Positions 20,462 to 31,246 are shown, counted from the stretch's first letter. The stretch: 64,000 bases of DNA from Liquorilactobacillus cacaonum DSM 21116 (GCF_001436735.1 NZ_AYZE01000016.1:1-64000); one strand, 5' to 3'. Numbers and translations are program-made. The notes: a model not told the origin generated them from the letters alone.

Positions 20462-21118
20462 GTGGGTCAAAAAGTAAATCCAACGGGATTACGTGTCGGA
20501 ATCATTCGTGATTGGGATGCAAAATGGTATGCAGAAAAAGATTTTGCAGAAAACCTTCATGAAGATTTACACATCCGTGAATACATTCAAAAGAAATTAG
20601 CCGATGCATCTGTCTCTACCGTTGAAATTGAGCGTGCTGCAAAGCGCGTTAATGTTTCAATCCATACTGCAAAACCAGGTATGGTTATCGGTAAAGGTGG
20701 GGCTGAAGTAGAAAAACTTCGTAAAGAATTAAACGAATTAACAAATAAGAGAGTTCATATCAATATTGTTGAAATTAAGAGACCTGATTTAGATGCATTG
20801 TTAGTTGGCGAGAGTATTGCTGTTCAATTAGAGAACCGCGTTGCTTTCCGTCGTGCAATGAAACAAGGTATTCAACGTACAATGCGTTCTGGTGCTAAAG
20901 GAATCAAAGTTCAAGTTGCAGGACGTCTTAACGGTGCAGATATGTCACGTGTTGAGCATTTTTCAGAAGGAACTGTTCCATTGCACACATTACGTGCGGA
21001 TATCGATTATGCATGGACAGAAGCTCAAACAACTTACGGTAAATTAGGTATTAAGGTATGGATTTACCGTGGTGAAGTTTTGCCTGCTAAGAAAGATAAT
21101 AGTAAAGGAGGGAAATAA
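20462..21118 (+). CDS. rpsC: 30S ribosomal protein S3
   Basis: S3 forms part of the mRNA entry channel and its helicase activity. The 218-residue protein starts [20 protein letters not shown]. The KH domain contains [15 protein letters not shown], and the C-terminal domain has [16 protein letters not shown]. It starts with GTG at 20462 behind AAGGAGGG, 13 bp after rplV. Confidence 0.98.
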   Translation: MGQKVNPTGLRVGIIRDWDAKWYAEKDFAENLHEDLHIREYIQKKLADASVSTVEIERAAKRVNVSIHTAKPGMVIGKGGAEVEKLRKELNELTNKRVHINIVEIKRPDLDALLVGESIAVQLENRVAFRRAMKQGIQRTMRSGAKGIKVQVAGRLNGADMSRVEHFSEGTVPLHTLRADIDYAWTEAQTTYGKLGIKVWIYRGEVLPAKKDNSKGGK

Positions 21119-21121
21119 CCT

Positions 21122-21556
21122 ATGTTAGTACCAAAACGTACAAAGCATCGCCGTGAGTTCCGTGGTAAGATGCGTGGCGAAGCAAAGGGTGGTAAGACAG
21201 TTGCTTTTGGTGAATACGGTTTACAAGCTGTTGATTCACATTGGATTACAAACCGTCAGATTGAAGCTGCTCGTATTGCAATGACACGTTACATGAAACG
21301 TGGTGGGAAAGTTTGGATTAAGATTTTCCCTCATAAATCATACACTGCTAAAGCTATTGGTGTTCGTATGGGTTCTGGGAAAGGTGCTCCAGAAGGTTGG
21401 GTAGCTCCAGTTAAACGTGGCAAGATTCTTTTTGAAATTGCTGGTGTTTCTGAAGAAGTTGCTCGTGAAGCATTGCGTTTAGCATCCCACAAGCTCCCAT
21501 TGAAGACTAAGTTTGTAAAACGTGAGGAAGTAGGTGGCGAATCAAATGAAGATTAA
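21122..21556 (+). CDS. rplP: 50S ribosomal protein L16
   Basis: L16 helps position tRNA in the A and P sites and is needed late in 50S assembly. The 144-residue product has [20 protein letters not shown] at the N terminus and the conserved [19 protein letters not shown]. It begins 3 bp after the rpsC stop and overlaps rpmC by 11 bp, so translation of the three genes is probably coupled. Confidence 0.98.
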   Translation: MLVPKRTKHRREFRGKMRGEAKGGKTVAFGEYGLQAVDSHWITNRQIEAARIAMTRYMKRGGKVWIKIFPHKSYTAKAIGVRMGSGKGAPEGWVAPVKRGKILFEIAGVSEEVAREALRLASHKLPLKTKFVKREEVGGESNED

Positions 21557-21740
21557 AGAAATTAATGAATTAACCACTGCTGAAATGCTCGAAAAAGAAA
21601 AGCAATTCAAAGAGGAATTATTCAACTTGCGTTTCCAATTAGCTACCGGTCAATTGGAAAATACAGCTCGTTTGAAAGAAGTTCGTAAGACTATTGCACG
21701 TATTAAAACTGCATTACGTCAGCAAGAATTAAACAAATAG
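21546..21740 (+). CDS. rpmC: 50S ribosomal protein L29
   Basis: L29 is a small two-helix protein at the tunnel exit next to L23. The 64-residue product, [20 protein letters not shown] onward, has the typical [20 protein letters not shown] signature. The ATG at 21546 is 8 nt after TAGGTGG, both inside the end of rplP. An in-frame GTG at 21534 would add four residues not found in relatives. Confidence 0.95.
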   Translation: MKIKEINELTTAEMLEKEKQFKEELFNLRFQLATGQLENTARLKEVRKTIARIKTALRQQELNK

Positions 21741-21764
21741 AATACGAAGAGGAGGAAAAAAAGT

Positions 21765-22031
21765 ATGGCTGAAGCTCGTAACCAACGTAAAGTCTATCAA
21801 GGACGTGTTGTTTCGGACAAAATGGATAAGACGATTACTGTTGTTGTTGAAACTTACAAGAACCACAAAGTTTACAACAAACGTGTTAAGTACTCCAAGA
21901 AGTTTAAAGCACATGACGAAAACAACGAAGCAAAAGTTGGAGATATCGTAAAGATTATGGAAACTCGTCCGTTGTCAGCAACAAAGAGATTCCGTTTAAT
22001 TGATATCGTTGAAAAAGCAGTTATTATCTAG
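21765..22031 (+). CDS. rpsQ: 30S ribosomal protein S17
   Basis: S17 is an early-binding OB-fold protein of the 30S body. The 88-residue product has [20 protein letters not shown] and the C-terminal [20 protein letters not shown] motif. ATG after AGAGGAGG. A gap of 69 bp to rplN carries no clear gene. Confidence 0.97.
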   Translation: MAEARNQRKVYQGRVVSDKMDKTITVVVETYKNHKVYNKRVKYSKKFKAHDENNEAKVGDIVKIMETRPLSATKRFRLIDIVEKAVII

Positions 22032-22100
22032 ATTGTTTATCTGGATTTAAATGTACTTTGATTCGTATTCTGATTCGTTAACGAAAGGAGGTCACATACC

Positions 22101-22469
22101 GTGATCCAACAAGAAAGTCGTTTGAAAGTTGCTGATAACTCTGGCGCACGTGAAATTTTAGTAATTAAGGTTTTAGGTGGTTCGCGTGTTCGTACAGCGA
22201 ATATCGGTGACACAATTGTTGCTACAGTTAAACAAGCAACACCAGGTGGCGTTGTCAAAAAGGGTGACGTTGTTAAGGCGGTTGTTGTTCGAACAAAATT
22301 TGGAACACACCGTGCAGACGGTTCATACATCAAATTTGATGAAAATGCTGCAGTTATTATTGGTGATGACAAATCGCCAAAGGGCACACGTATCTTCGGG
22401 CCAGTTGCACGTGAATTACGTGATGGAAACTTTATGAAGATCGTTTCCTTAGCACCTGAAGTATTGTAA
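22101..22469 (+). CDS. rplN: 50S ribosomal protein L14
   Basis: L14 forms part of the subunit interface (bridge B8). The 122-residue protein starts [20 protein letters not shown] and carries [19 protein letters not shown]. It begins with GTG at 22101 behind AAAGGAGG. Confidence 0.98.
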   Translation: MIQQESRLKVADNSGAREILVIKVLGGSRVRTANIGDTIVATVKQATPGGVVKKGDVVKAVVVRTKFGTHRADGSYIKFDENAAVIIGDDKSPKGTRIFGPVARELRDGNFMKIVSLAPEVL

Positions 22470-22502
22470 TAAACCGATGTTGGCAAGGAGGTGCGAAATA
22501 TA

Positions 22503-22814
22503 ATGTTCGTAAAAAAGAATGACAAAGTTAAAGTAATTGCAGGTAAGGATAAGGGAAAAGAAGGAATCATTGAAAAAGTTTTCCCTGATAAAGACCGTGT
22601 GATTGTTAAAGGTGTTAATGTGATTAAGAAACACCAAAAACCAAGTAACGCAAATCCAAACGGTGGAATTGTTGAGATAGAAGCACCAATTCATGTTTCT
22701 AACGTTATGTTGCTTGATCCTTCAAACAATGAGATAACTCGTGTAGGGGTTAAGGTTGTTGATGGTAAAAAAGTTCGAGTTTCTAAAAAAACTGGTGAAT
22801 CTTTAGATAAATAG
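22503..22814 (+). CDS. rplX: 50S ribosomal protein L24
   Basis: L24 is an assembly initiator with a KOW domain. The 103-residue product starts [20 protein letters not shown] and contains [23 protein letters not shown] at 22503 was preferred: AAGGAGGTG lies 8 nt upstream, and the alternative GTG at 22491 is part of that site. Confidence 0.96.
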   Translation: MFVKKNDKVKVIAGKDKGKEGIIEKVFPDKDRVIVKGVNVIKKHQKPSNANPNGGIVEIEAPIHVSNVMLLDPSNNEITRVGVKVVDGKKVRVSKKTGESLDK

Positions 22815-22840
22815 AATAGGAAAGGAGGATTACTTTCTTC

Positions 22841-23383
22841 ATGGTTAATCGTTTAAAAGAAAAATATGATAAAGAAGTAGTGCCATCATTGATGGAAAAG
22901 TTTAGCTATACTTCAATCATGCAAGCTCCTAAAGTTGATAAAATTGTTATCAACATGGGTGTTGGTGATGCAGTTAGCAATGCTAAGAACTTAGATGAAG
23001 CTGTTGAGGAATTGACTTTGATTTCAGGTCAAAAACCTGTTATTACAAAGGCAAAGAAATCAATCGCTGGATTCCGTTTACGTGAAGGTATGCCTATTGG
23101 AACTAAGGTTACACTACGTGGTGAACGTATGTATGATTTCTTAGACAAATTAGTTTCTGTTTCATTGCCACGTGTTCGTGATTTTCACGGTGTTAGCAAA
23201 CGTGCTTTTGATGGTCGTGGTAACTATACATTAGGTATTCGTGAACAGTTGATCTTCCCAGAAATTGATTTTGATGATGTAAACAAAGTTCGTGGAATGG
23301 ACGTTGTTATCGTTACAACTGCAAATTCAGACGAAGAATCAAAAGAATTATTAACGCAACTAGGAATGCCATTCGCTAAATAA
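22841..23383 (+). CDS. rplE: 50S ribosomal protein L5
   Basis: L5 binds 5S rRNA and contacts P-site tRNA. The 180-residue protein has [20 protein letters not shown], the [16 protein letters not shown] loop and [23 protein letters not shown] after AAAGGAGG. Standard length. Confidence 0.98.
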   Translation: MVNRLKEKYDKEVVPSLMEKFSYTSIMQAPKVDKIVINMGVGDAVSNAKNLDEAVEELTLISGQKPVITKAKKSIAGFRLREGMPIGTKVTLRGERMYDFLDKLVSVSLPRVRDFHGVSKRAFDGRGNYTLGIREQLIFPEIDFDDVNKVRGMDVVIVTTANSDEESKELLTQLGMPFAK

Positions 23384-23398
23384 AGAGGGGGTTTCACA

Positions 23399-23584
23399 TT
23401 GGCAAAAAAATCGCAAATTGCAAAGAACAAACGCGAAGCTAAGTTCTCTACGCAAGAATATACACGCTGTGAACGTTGTGGTCGTCCACATTCAGTTTAT
23501 CGTAAGTTTAAGTTATGCCGTGTTTGCCTTAGAGATCTTGCCCACAAAGGTCAAATTCCTGGGATGAAAAAGGCTAGCTGGTAA
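23399..23584 (+). CDS. rpsN: 30S ribosomal protein S14, zinc-binding short form
   Basis: S14 belongs to the 30S head. This 61-residue form keeps the zinc ribbon CxxC-X12-CxxC (Cys24/27 and Cys40/43), so it is the zinc-dependent type rather than the long zinc-free paralogue. TTG start at 23399 after AGAGGGGG. It has the typical C terminus [11 protein letters not shown]. Confidence 0.97.
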   Translation: MAKKSQIAKNKREAKFSTQEYTRCERCGRPHSVYRKFKLCRVCLRDLAHKGQIPGMKKASW

Positions 23585-23612
23585 TCCAATAAAGTAAAGG
23601 AGGGCAAATTTA

Positions 23613-24011
23613 ATGGTCATGACTGATCCAATCGCAGACTTCTTGACACGTGTTCGCAATGCAAACATGGCAAAGCACGAATCACTAGAAGTACCTGCTT
23701 CAAAAATTAAGCACGATATCGCTGAAATCCTCAAAAATGAAGGTTTCGTTCGCGATGTTGAATATATCGATGATGACAAACAAGGAATTATTCGAGTATT
23801 CTTGAAATTTAGTAAAGATAATGAACGTGTTATCACTGGTATCAAACGTATTTCAAAACCAGGTCTGCGTTCATATGTTAAAGCAGATGCTGTTCCTAAA
23901 GTTTTAAATGGTTTAGGAATTGCAATTCTTTCAACCTCAGAAGGGGTTATGACAGATAAAGACGCCCGTGCAAAGAAAATCGGCGGCGAAGTATTAGCAT
24001 ACGTTTGGTAG
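23613..24011 (+). CDS. rpsH: 30S ribosomal protein S8
   Basis: S8 binds helix 21 of 16S rRNA and represses the spc operon in E. coli. The 132-residue protein begins [20 protein letters not shown] and ends with [20 protein letters not shown] followed by VLAYVW. ATG at 23613 follows AAAGGAGG; a second ATG two codons later is possible. Confidence 0.97.
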   Translation: MVMTDPIADFLTRVRNANMAKHESLEVPASKIKHDIAEILKNEGFVRDVEYIDDDKQGIIRVFLKFSKDNERVITGIKRISKPGLRSYVKADAVPKVLNGLGIAILSTSEGVMTDKDARAKKIGGEVLAYVW

Positions 24012-24043
24012 AAATTTTCAAAAAGTGAGGAGGTGTCACTACC

Positions 24044-24580
24044 GTGAGTCGTATTGGTTATAAAGAAGTAACTGTACCTGCTGGTGTCGAAGTTAAACGT
24101 GATGGAGACATTGTGACTGTAAAAGGTCCCAAAGGGGAGTTAACTCGTGAATTCTCAGATAAGATTTCAATGGAAATCGAAGGTAATGTTGTCAAGTTTG
24201 ATCGTTCAAAAGATGATAGTAAGACAAAAGCATTACACGGAACAATGAGAGCAGTATTTCATAACATGGTATTAGGTGTAAGCGAAGGCTTCAAAAAGGA
24301 ATTGGAACTTCAAGGTGTTGGTTACCGTGCTCAAATGAAAGGTAACACACTTGTATTGAATGTTGGTTATTCACATCCAGTAGAATTTAATGCTGAAGAT
24401 GGCATAAGTATTGAAGCACCTTCTGCAACTTCTGTAATCGTTTCTGGTATTTCAAAGGAAGCTGTTGGAGATTTTGCTGCAAAGATTCGTTTGACACGCG
24501 CGCCAGAACCTTACAAAGGTAAAGGTATTCGTTATAAAGGTGAAATTGTTCGTCGTAAGGAAGGTAAGACTGGTAAGTAA
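24044..24580 (+). CDS. rplF: 50S ribosomal protein L6
   Basis: L6 lies near the sarcin-ricin loop and the factor-binding site. The 178-residue product has two L6 repeats and the C-terminal signature [23 protein letters not shown] start at 24044 after TGAGGAGGTG. Confidence 0.98.
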   Translation: MSRIGYKEVTVPAGVEVKRDGDIVTVKGPKGELTREFSDKISMEIEGNVVKFDRSKDDSKTKALHGTMRAVFHNMVLGVSEGFKKELELQGVGYRAQMKGNTLVLNVGYSHPVEFNAEDGISIEAPSATSVIVSGISKEAVGDFAAKIRLTRAPEPYKGKGIRYKGEIVRRKEGKTGK

Positions 24581-24630
24581 TCAGTTTAACTTTAACTAAA
24601 GAAACAAATTAAAATTAAGAGGTGAAAATT

Positions 24631-24987
24631 GTGATTTCAAAACCAGATAAGAATAAGACACGTCAAAAGCGTCATTTACGTGTCCGTGGTAAGATCTCTG
24701 GTACAGCTAAGTGCCCACGCTTAAATGTTTATCGTTCAAACAAGAACATCTACGCTCAAATTATTGATGACGTAGCGGGTGTGACGCTAGTTAGTGCCTC
24801 TACAATAGATAGTGAAGTTAGTGGTAACTCTAAGACAGAACAAGCTACTTCAGTTGGTGAAGTGGTTGCAAAACGTGCTGTTGAAAAGGGTATTAAGGAA
24901 GTTGTCTTTGACCGTGGCGGATATTTATATCATGGACGCGTTGAAGCTCTTGCAACTGCTGCTCGTGAAAATGGATTAGACTTTTAG
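24631..24987 (+). CDS. rplR: 50S ribosomal protein L18
   Basis: L18 binds 5S rRNA with L5 and L25. The 118-residue protein starts [20 protein letters not shown] and contains [18 protein letters not shown] and [19 protein letters not shown] at 24631 is chosen because relatives begin MISKP and AAGAGGTG lies at proper distance; an in-frame GTG at 24622 overlaps that site. Confidence 0.96.
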   Translation: MISKPDKNKTRQKRHLRVRGKISGTAKCPRLNVYRSNKNIYAQIIDDVAGVTLVSASTIDSEVSGNSKTEQATSVGEVVAKRAVEKGIKEVVFDRGGYLYHGRVEALATAARENGLDF

Positions 24988-25008
24988 GAAAGGGAGGGAA
25001 ACTCATTT

Positions 25009-25509
25009 ATGACTTTTATCGATCCAGCTCAATTAGATTTAGAAGATCGCGTTGTTGCGATTAACCGTATCACAAAAGTTGTTAAAGGTGGACGTCGTTT
25101 GCGTTTTGCTGCCTTAGTTATCGTTGGAGACCACAATGGACATGTTGGTTTTGGTACAGGTAAAGCACAAGAAGTTCCTGATGCTATCCGTAAAGCTGTC
25201 GATGATGCACGTAAGAATCTCATCACAGTTCCAATGGTTAACGATACGCTTCCTCATGAAGTTTTAGGGGAATACAGTGGTAGCCGTATCATGTTAAAAC
25301 CTGCTACAGCCGGTTCCGGTGTTGCCGCTGGTGGATCTGTTCGTGCCGTTATGGAATTAGCTGGTGTAGCTGATGTTACAAGTAAATCACTTGGATCAAG
25401 TACACCAATTAATGTTGTTCGTGCAACCATGGATGGTTTAACAAAAATGAAGAGTGCTGAAGAAGTTGCTGCACTTCGCGGTGTTTCAACACAACACTTA
25501 GCAGAATAA
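25009..25509 (+). CDS. rpsE: 30S ribosomal protein S5
   Basis: S5 shapes the mRNA entry channel with S3 and S4 and is a spectinomycin-resistance locus. The 166-residue protein has [20 protein letters not shown] and [20 protein letters not shown], typical of its N-terminal dsRNA-binding fold, then the C-terminal [21 protein letters not shown] after AAGGGAGGG. Confidence 0.98.
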   Translation: MTFIDPAQLDLEDRVVAINRITKVVKGGRRLRFAALVIVGDHNGHVGFGTGKAQEVPDAIRKAVDDARKNLITVPMVNDTLPHEVLGEYSGSRIMLKPATAGSGVAAGGSVRAVMELAGVADVTSKSLGSSTPINVVRATMDGLTKMKSAEEVAALRGVSTQHLAE

Positions 25510-25524
25510 AGGAGGCTCAATATT

Positions 25525-25707
25525 ATGGCTAATTTAAAAATTACTTTGGTTCGTAGTGTCATTGGGCGTCCTCAGAAGCAACGTGATATTGTAAAGGCGC
25601 TTGGTTTAGGTCGTATCAACAGTTCTGTTGTGCTTCCAGACAATGCTGCAACACGTGGTGCAGTTACAAAGATTAATCATTTAATCGAAGTATCAGTTGC
25701 TGAGTAA
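25525..25707 (+). CDS. rpmD: 50S ribosomal protein L30
   Basis: L30 is a small single-domain 50S protein. The 60-residue sequence contains [20 protein letters not shown] and the C-terminal [13 protein letters not shown] after AAAGGAGG. It lies between rpsE and rplO as in other Firmicutes. Confidence 0.97.
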   Translation: MANLKITLVRSVIGRPQKQRDIVKALGLGRINSSVVLPDNAATRGAVTKINHLIEVSVAE

Positions 25708-25753
25708 ATCGTTGATGACATGTTATAATTATTAATAAGGAGGTGCCAACCTG

Positions 25754-26188
25754 ATGAAATTGCATGAGTTAAAGGCAAGTGAAGGTTCACGTCAAGTACG
25801 TAATCGCGTAGGTCGCGGAACTTCATCCGGTAACGGTAAAACAGCTGGTCGTGGTCAAAAAGGCCAAAAAGCTCGTAGTAAAGTTCGTTTGGGCTTTGAA
25901 GGTGGACAAATGCCATTGTTCCGTCGTATGCCAAAACGTGGTTTCCAAAACATTAACCGTAAGGAATTTGCAGTTGTTAATTTAGACACACTTAACAAAT
26001 TTGAAGATGGTGCAGAAATCACACCAACACTTTTAGTTGAAAATGGTGTTGTTAAAAAAGAATTGAGTGGTATCAAAGTACTAGGCAATGGTGAGTTAAC
26101 TAAAAAGTTAACAGTCAAAGCTAATAAATTCTCTGCTTCAGCTAAAGAAGCTATTGAAGCAGCTGGCGGTCAAGCCGAGGTGATTTAA
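25754..26188 (+). CDS. rplO: 50S ribosomal protein L15
   Basis: L15 is a late-assembly 50S protein that organises 23S rRNA domain II. The 144-residue protein shows the glycine-rich [20 protein letters not shown] and the downstream [23 protein letters not shown] after AAGGAGGTG. Its TAA shares a base with the secY ATG, which couples their translation. Confidence 0.98.
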   Translation: MKLHELKASEGSRQVRNRVGRGTSSGNGKTAGRGQKGQKARSKVRLGFEGGQMPLFRRMPKRGFQNINRKEFAVVNLDTLNKFEDGAEITPTLLVENGVVKKELSGIKVLGNGELTKKLTVKANKFSASAKEAIEAAGGQAEVI

Positions 26189-27483
26189 TGCTTAAAACAA
26201 TGAAGAACGCCTTAGCTGTAAAAGAGATCCGTAATAAAATCTTATTTACATTAGGTGTCTTGATTGTATTTCGCTTAGGCACGTATATCACAGTCCCTGG
26301 GATCAACGCTAAAGCTTTGAGTAGTGTTGCATCTTCAGGGTTAGTTAGTATCTTGAACACTTTTAGTGGTGGTGGATTGACGAATTACTCAATCTTAGCG
26401 ATGGGTGTTTCGCCATACATTACAGCTCAGATTATTGTGCAATTGCTTCAGATGGATATTGTTCCACGTTTTGTTGAGTGGAGCAAACAAGGTGAAGTTG
26501 GGCGTAGAAAACTTAATCAGGCTACAAGATATTTGACAATAGTGCTAGCGTTTGTACAGTCAATTGGAATTACAGCTGGATTTAATGCTCTGAGCAGTTT
26601 GAATTTAGTTGAAAATCCAGGATTAAAGACCTATGTTAGTATTGGGATTATCTTGACAGGTGGCTCATTATTTACAACGTGGTTAGGTGATATGATTACT
26701 GATCGCGGTTTCGGAAATGGGATTTCAATGATAATTATGGCTGGTATTATTGCAAGAATTCCAACTGGTATCCATCAGATTTATAATGATGAATTTGTTG
26801 ATGCTTCTTCAGGCGATTTATGGAAGAGTATCTTGTATGTTGTCATATTAGTAGTTGCAATTTTATTAATTGTTACTTTTGTTACGTATGTACAACAGGC
26901 AAATTATAAGATTCCAATTCAATATACTAGACGCCTTGCAGGGGCAACAAATAGCTCATATCTACCATTAAAAATCAATGTAGCAGGTGTTATTCCAGTT
27001 ATCTTTGCAAGTTCATTTATTGCGACACCGCAGACTATTTTAATGGCATTTACACAGAACTACTCTGATGCAACGTGGTATAAAATTATGACGAATATTT
27101 TTAATATGCAAGCTACTGGTGGAATGATATTGTACACAGTCTTGATTGTTGTCTTTACGTTCTTTTATGCTTTTGTTCAAGTGAATCCTGAAAAATTGTC
27201 AGAAAACTTACAAAAGCAAGGTAGTTATATTCCGAGTGTTTGGCCAGGTAAAGAAACAGAGAAGTTTGTTTCACGGTTGTTGATGCGTTTAAGTGTAGTG
27301 GGTTCACTCTTTTTAGGACTTGTTGCGTTGATTCCTTTAGTAGCCTCAAATGTTTGGGGATTAGATGAATCAATTGGTTTAGGTGGTACAAGTCTCTTGA
27401 TTGTTGTAGGGGTTGCACTTGAATCAATCAGACAACTAAAAGGTATGATGATGAAACGCGAATATGTGGGCTTTATTAGATAA
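26188..27483 (+). CDS. secY: Protein translocase subunit SecY
   Basis: SecY is the channel of the Sec translocon in the cytoplasmic membrane, working with SecE, SecG and SecA. The 431-residue protein has the multi-helix pattern of the family. It contains GINAKALSS with a plug region after TM1, WLGDMITDRGFGNGISMIIM and IPIQYTRRLAGA on cytoplasmic loops. Its start overlaps the rplO stop by one base. A long hairpin follows and may reduce transcription into adk. Confidence 0.98.
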   Translation: MLKTMKNALAVKEIRNKILFTLGVLIVFRLGTYITVPGINAKALSSVASSGLVSILNTFSGGGLTNYSILAMGVSPYITAQIIVQLLQMDIVPRFVEWSKQGEVGRRKLNQATRYLTIVLAFVQSIGITAGFNALSSLNLVENPGLKTYVSIGIILTGGSLFTTWLGDMITDRGFGNGISMIIMAGIIARIPTGIHQIYNDEFVDASSGDLWKSILYVVILVVAILLIVTFVTYVQQANYKIPIQYTRRLAGATNSSYLPLKINVAGVIPVIFASSFIATPQTILMAFTQNYSDATWYKIMTNIFNMQATGGMILYTVLIVVFTFFYAFVQVNPEKLSENLQKQGSYIPSVWPGKETEKFVSRLLMRLSVVGSLFLGLVALIPLVASNVWGLDESIGLGGTSLLIVVGVALESIRQLKGMMMKREYVGFIR

Positions 27484-27488
27484 ATAAT

Positions 27489-27537
27489 AAAATGAAAAGT
27501 TAGGCTTCACAATTTGTGAGGCCAGCTTTTTCATTTA
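27489..27537 (+). terminator. Hairpin/terminator between secY and adk
   Basis: The core stem GGCTTCACA/TGTGAGGCC is followed by AGCTTTTT. A-rich and T-rich flanks extend the pairing on both sides. It is inside the superoperon, so partial termination or processing is likely. Confidence 0.65.
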
Positions 27538-27570
27538 AACCGAACTACACATTATTATGGAGGTTATTGA

Positions 27571-28239
<669 letters not shown>

Positions 28240-28252
28240 TTCATAAAATTAC

Positions 28253-28281
28253 TTGCTTATATTCTTTTGAAATGATATACT
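28253..28281 (+). promoter_or_regulatory. infA promoter inside the superoperon
   Basis: TTGCTT (28253-28258) and TATACT (28276-28281) are 17 bp apart. It lies directly after adk and gives a separate start for infA-rpmJ-rpsM-rpsK-rpoA-rplQ. Confidence 0.78.
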
Positions 28282-28299
28282 GTTTCAGGTTTATCTTTT

Positions 28300-28403
28300 C
28301 AATAGGATTAGTCTGTCCATTTGGATGGATTAGCTTGCGCAAAATTAGTTACTCCTTGGTTTTAAGGAGTTACCGTTTTGCGTGTAAAGTTTTAAAACCA
28401 TTT
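28300..28403 (+). promoter_or_regulatory. Structured infA leader
   Basis: A nested hairpin joins CGCAAAA and TTTTGCG on the outside with TTACTCCTT and AAGGAGTTAC inside (about 28336-28382). The infA Shine-Dalgarno AAGGAGG lies just downstream. No known leader family was recognised. Confidence 0.5.
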
Positions 28404-28419
28404 AAGGAGGTACTTTTGC

Positions 28420-28638
28420 GTGGCGAAAGATGATGTGATTGAAATTGAGGGTACGATCAAAGAAACGTTACCCAATGCGATGTTCAAGGTTGAACTCGAA
28501 AATGGACACGAGATATTAGCTCATGTATCAGGTAAGATTAGAATGCATTATATTCGCATTTTGCCTGGAGATAAGGTAACTGTCGAAATGTCTCCTTACG
28601 ATTTAACTAAGGGCCGCATTACCTATCGCTTTAAATAG
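28420..28638 (+). CDS. infA: Translation initiation factor IF-1
   Basis: IF-1 occupies the 30S A site during initiation. The 72-residue protein is a complete S1/OB fold with [20 protein letters not shown] and [19 protein letters not shown]. It starts with GTG at 28420, seven bases or so after AAGGAGG. Confidence 0.97.
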   Translation: MAKDDVIEIEGTIKETLPNAMFKVELENGHEILAHVSGKIRMHYIRILPGDKVTVEMSPYDLTKGRITYRFK

Positions 28639-28672
28639 ATTGTACTTCAAATACATTTGGGAGGTATAATTC

Positions 28673-28786
28673 ATGAAGGTAAGACCATCAGTAAAACCAA
28701 TGTGCGAACACTGTAAAGTAATTAAGCGCAAGGGTCGTGTTATGGTGATTTGCTCAAATCCAAAACACAAACAACGTCAAGGATAA
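28673..28786 (+). CDS. rpmJ: 50S ribosomal protein L36
   Basis: L36 is the smallest 50S protein. This 37-codon gene encodes [20 protein letters not shown] and a C-terminal [20 protein letters not shown] segment. It keeps the zinc ligands Cys11, Cys14, Cys27 and His32, so it is the zinc-binding form. ATG follows GGGAGG. It sits between infA and rpsM as expected. Confidence 0.97.
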
Positions 28787-28810
28787 TAAAATTTAGGAGG
28801 TGTAATTGTT

Positions 28811-29176
28811 ATGGCTCGTATTGCAGGTATCGATTTACCACGTGACAAGCGTATCGTAATCGGTTTAACTTACATTTATGGAATCGGTAATACTACAGCA
28901 CAAAAGATTTTAGCGGAAGCAGAAGTTTCTGAAGATGTTCGTGTACGCGATTTAACTTCTGATCAAGAAGATAAAATTCGTGCTGTCATGGATAAGTATA
29001 AAGTTGAAGGTGATCTTCGTCGTGAAGTCAGCTTAGACATCAAACGTTTATCAGAAATTGGCTCATACCGAGGTCTTCGTCATCGTCGTCATTTACCAGT
29101 TCGTGGACAAAACACGAAAAATAATGCACGTACACGTAAAGGCCCAGCTACATCAATTGCTGGTAAAAAGAAATAA
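28811..29176 (+). CDS. rpsM: 30S ribosomal protein S13
   Basis: S13 forms bridges to the 50S subunit and touches P-site tRNA. The 121-residue protein begins [20 protein letters not shown] and has the helix-two-turns-helix region and the basic tail [18 protein letters not shown] after AGGAGGTG. Confidence 0.98.
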   Translation: MARIAGIDLPRDKRIVIGLTYIYGIGNTTAQKILAEAEVSEDVRVRDLTSDQEDKIRAVMDKYKVEGDLRREVSLDIKRLSEIGSYRGLRHRRHLPVRGQNTKNNARTRKGPATSIAGKKK

Positions 29177-29201
29177 TTAATTAAAGGAGGTTAGCTATTT
29201 C

Positions 29202-29591
29202 ATGGCAGTTAAGAAAGGTTCACGTAAGCGTCGAGTAAAAAAGAATATAGAAGTCGGCGTAGCACACATTCATTCAACATTTAACAATACACTTGTTATG
29301 ATAACAGATGTCCATGGTAATGCTATTGCTTGGTCTTCTGCTGGTTCTCTTGGTTTCAAGGGTAGCCGTAAGTCAACACCATTTGCTGCTCAGATGGCTG
29401 CAGAAGCAGCTGCAAAGGGTTCAATGGAGCATGGTATGAAGAGTGTTGAAGTTGCAGTTAAAGGTCCTGGCTCTGGTCGTGAAGCCGCTATTCGTGCTTT
29501 GCAAACAACTGGTCTTGAAGTTACATCAATTCGCGATGTGACACCAGTTCCTCATAATGGATGTCGTCCTCCAAAACGCCGTCGTGTTTAA
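29202..29591 (+). CDS. rpsK: 30S ribosomal protein S11
   Basis: S11 lies on the 30S platform next to the mRNA exit. The 129-residue protein has [38 protein letters not shown], and the C-terminal [21 protein letters not shown] after AAAGGAGG. Confidence 0.98.
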   Translation: MAVKKGSRKRRVKKNIEVGVAHIHSTFNNTLVMITDVHGNAIAWSSAGSLGFKGSRKSTPFAAQMAAEAAAKGSMEHGMKSVEVAVKGPGSGREAAIRALQTTGLEVTSIRDVTPVPHNGCRPPKRRRV

Positions 29592-29677
29592 TGTGGTATT
29601 CGTATTCATTTTGAGGTAAATCTTCATAATGTTTTCGCCAGATTACACGTCGTGTTTTGAAAGGGGTAAAGATAAGA

Positions 29678-30622
29678 ATGATCGAATTTGAAAAACCAAA
29701 AATTCATAAAATAGAAGAAAATCTTGATTATGGTAAATTTGTTATTGAACCACTTGAACGTGGATATGGTACTACTTTAGGTAATTCACTTCGTCGTATT
29801 TTGCTTTCATCACTTCCAGGTGCAGCAATCACGGATATTCAGATTGATGGTGTTTTGCATGAATTCTCAACAATAAAGGGAGTTCTAGAAGATGTTACAC
29901 AAATCATTTTGAACCTTAAAAAGGTTGCATTGCATGTAGATTCAGAGGAAAATCAGACGTTAGAAATTAATGTTGCTGGTCCGCTTGAAGTTACTGCTGG
30001 TGATATTCAAGGAAGTAGTGACGTTGAGATCCTAAACCCTGACTTGTATATTTGTACAGTTGCTGCAGGGGCATCATTTCATGTTCGTATGACTGCTAAC
30101 ACTGGTCGTGGCTATGTTTCAGCTGATGATAACAAAGCTAAGGCCGATGATATGCCAATTGGTGTATTACCGATTGACTCAATTTATACCCCAATCGAAC
30201 GTGTAAACTATCAAGTTGAGAAAGCACGTGTTGGTCAAAGAGATGATTTTGATAAGTTAACATTGGATGTATGGACTAATGGTGCAATTACTCCAAGTGA
30301 AGCAATTAGCTTATCTGCGAAAATTTTAACAGAGCATTTAACTTTGTTTGTTGATCTTACTGATGAGGCGAAGAACGCTGAAATTATGGTAGAAAAAGAA
30401 GAAACACATAAAGAAAAAATGCTTGAGATGACGATTGAAGAACTTGATTTATCAGTTCGTTCTTACAACTGCTTGAAACGTGCAGGTATAAACACAGTTC
30501 AAGAGTTAACAGATAAGTCTGAAGCTGATATGATGAAGGTTCGCAATCTTGGACGTAAGTCATTAGAAGAAGTTAAGAATAAACTTATTGATTTGGGTTT
30601 ATCATTACGTCATGATGACTAA
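29678..30622 (+). CDS. rpoA: RNA polymerase alpha subunit
   Basis: Alpha dimers nucleate polymerase assembly, and the C-terminal domain binds UP elements and activators. The 314-residue protein has the N-terminal domain with [20 protein letters not shown] and the C-terminal domain (about 245-314) with the helix-hairpin-helix [12 protein letters not shown] and [14 protein letters not shown] at 29678 begins [14 protein letters not shown] as in relatives. A TTG at 29657 overlaps the AAAGGGG ribosome binding site and is rejected. Confidence 0.97.
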   Translation: MIEFEKPKIHKIEENLDYGKFVIEPLERGYGTTLGNSLRRILLSSLPGAAITDIQIDGVLHEFSTIKGVLEDVTQIILNLKKVALHVDSEENQTLEINVAGPLEVTAGDIQGSSDVEILNPDLYICTVAAGASFHVRMTANTGRGYVSADDNKAKADDMPIGVLPIDSIYTPIERVNYQVEKARVGQRDDFDKLTLDVWTNGAITPSEAISLSAKILTEHLTLFVDLTDEAKNAEIMVEKEETHKEKMLEMTIEELDLSVRSYNCLKRAGINTVQELTDKSEADMMKVRNLGRKSLEEVKNKLIDLGLSLRHDD

Positions 30623-30646
30623 TCTTTAATAAGGAGGGAAAACTTC

Positions 30647-31030
30647 ATGGGTTACCGTAAATTAGGACGAACAAGTTCACACCGTAAAGCTATGTTGCGT
30701 AACTTGACGACTGACTTGCTCGTTAACGAAAAAATCGTTACAACTGAAACACGTGCTAAAGAAGTACGTAAGTCAGCTGAAAAGATGATTTCATTAGGTA
30801 AGAAGGGCGACTTAGCTTCTCGTCGTCGTGCTGCAGCATTTTTGATGAATGTTGTTGCTGACGTTAAAGAAGACGGTGATAATGTTGTTGTTCAATCAGC
30901 ATTACAAAAGCTTTTCTCAGATTTAGCACCACGTTTTGAAGAACGTAATGGTGGTTACACACGCATCCTTAAAATGGATGAACGTCGTGGAGATGCTGCA
31001 AAAATGGTTGTTCTTGAATTAGTAGACTAA
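30647..31030 (+). CDS. rplQ: 50S ribosomal protein L17
   Basis: L17 is located near the peptide exit. The 127-residue protein starts [20 protein letters not shown] and has the conserved [16 protein letters not shown] and a C-terminal [22 protein letters not shown] after AAGGAGGG. It is the last gene of the superoperon. Confidence 0.98.
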   Translation: MGYRKLGRTSSHRKAMLRNLTTDLLVNEKIVTTETRAKEVRKSAEKMISLGKKGDLASRRRAAAFLMNVVADVKEDGDNVVVQSALQKLFSDLAPRFEERNGGYTRILKMDERRGDAAKMVVLELVD

Positions 31031-31050
31031 TTCCAAATAGCCGTCATTTT

Positions 31051-31148
31051 GTCACTTTTATAACGATAACTGGGCGTTACGATGATGGGTATTCCCTAGT
31101 CTAGTCCTAAGTACCTAATTGGGAAACTTTCGTTATAAAAAGTGATTT
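31051..31148 (+). ncRNA. Unassigned structured RNA element after rplQ
   Basis: A 15-bp closing stem, with a single bulged A, pairs TCACTTTTATAACGA (31052-31066) with the segment 31130-31145. A T-rich run follows. Inside, TTCCC (31092-31096) pairs with GGGAA (31121-31125). A local CGTTA at 31075-31079 competes with the distal CGTTA at 31131-31135 for TAACG (31061-31065). It could be a 3'-UTR small RNA, an unusual terminator or a leader for the ECF genes. No known family was recognised. Confidence 0.5.
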
Positions 31149-31152
31149 TTTT

Positions 31153-31188
31153 GGTTCTAAAGCAATTTTGCTTTAGAACCCTTTTTTA
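31153..31188 (+). terminator. Terminator of the ribosomal superoperon
   Basis: GGTTCTAAAGCA and the complementary GCTTTAGAACC form a strong stem with a TTTT loop, followed by CTTTTTT. Confidence 0.88.
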
Positions 31189-31246
31189 ATACTTCTTATA
31201 TGGTATGATAAGTGCTATAAAGTTTAATTGAGGAGAGTAAAGCATA

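Noticed and set aside
31051-31148. T-box or known vitamin riboswitch for the ECF genes
   Set aside because: There is no AGGGTGG-type T-box sequence and none of the conserved cores of thiamine, riboflavin or cobalamin riboswitches.
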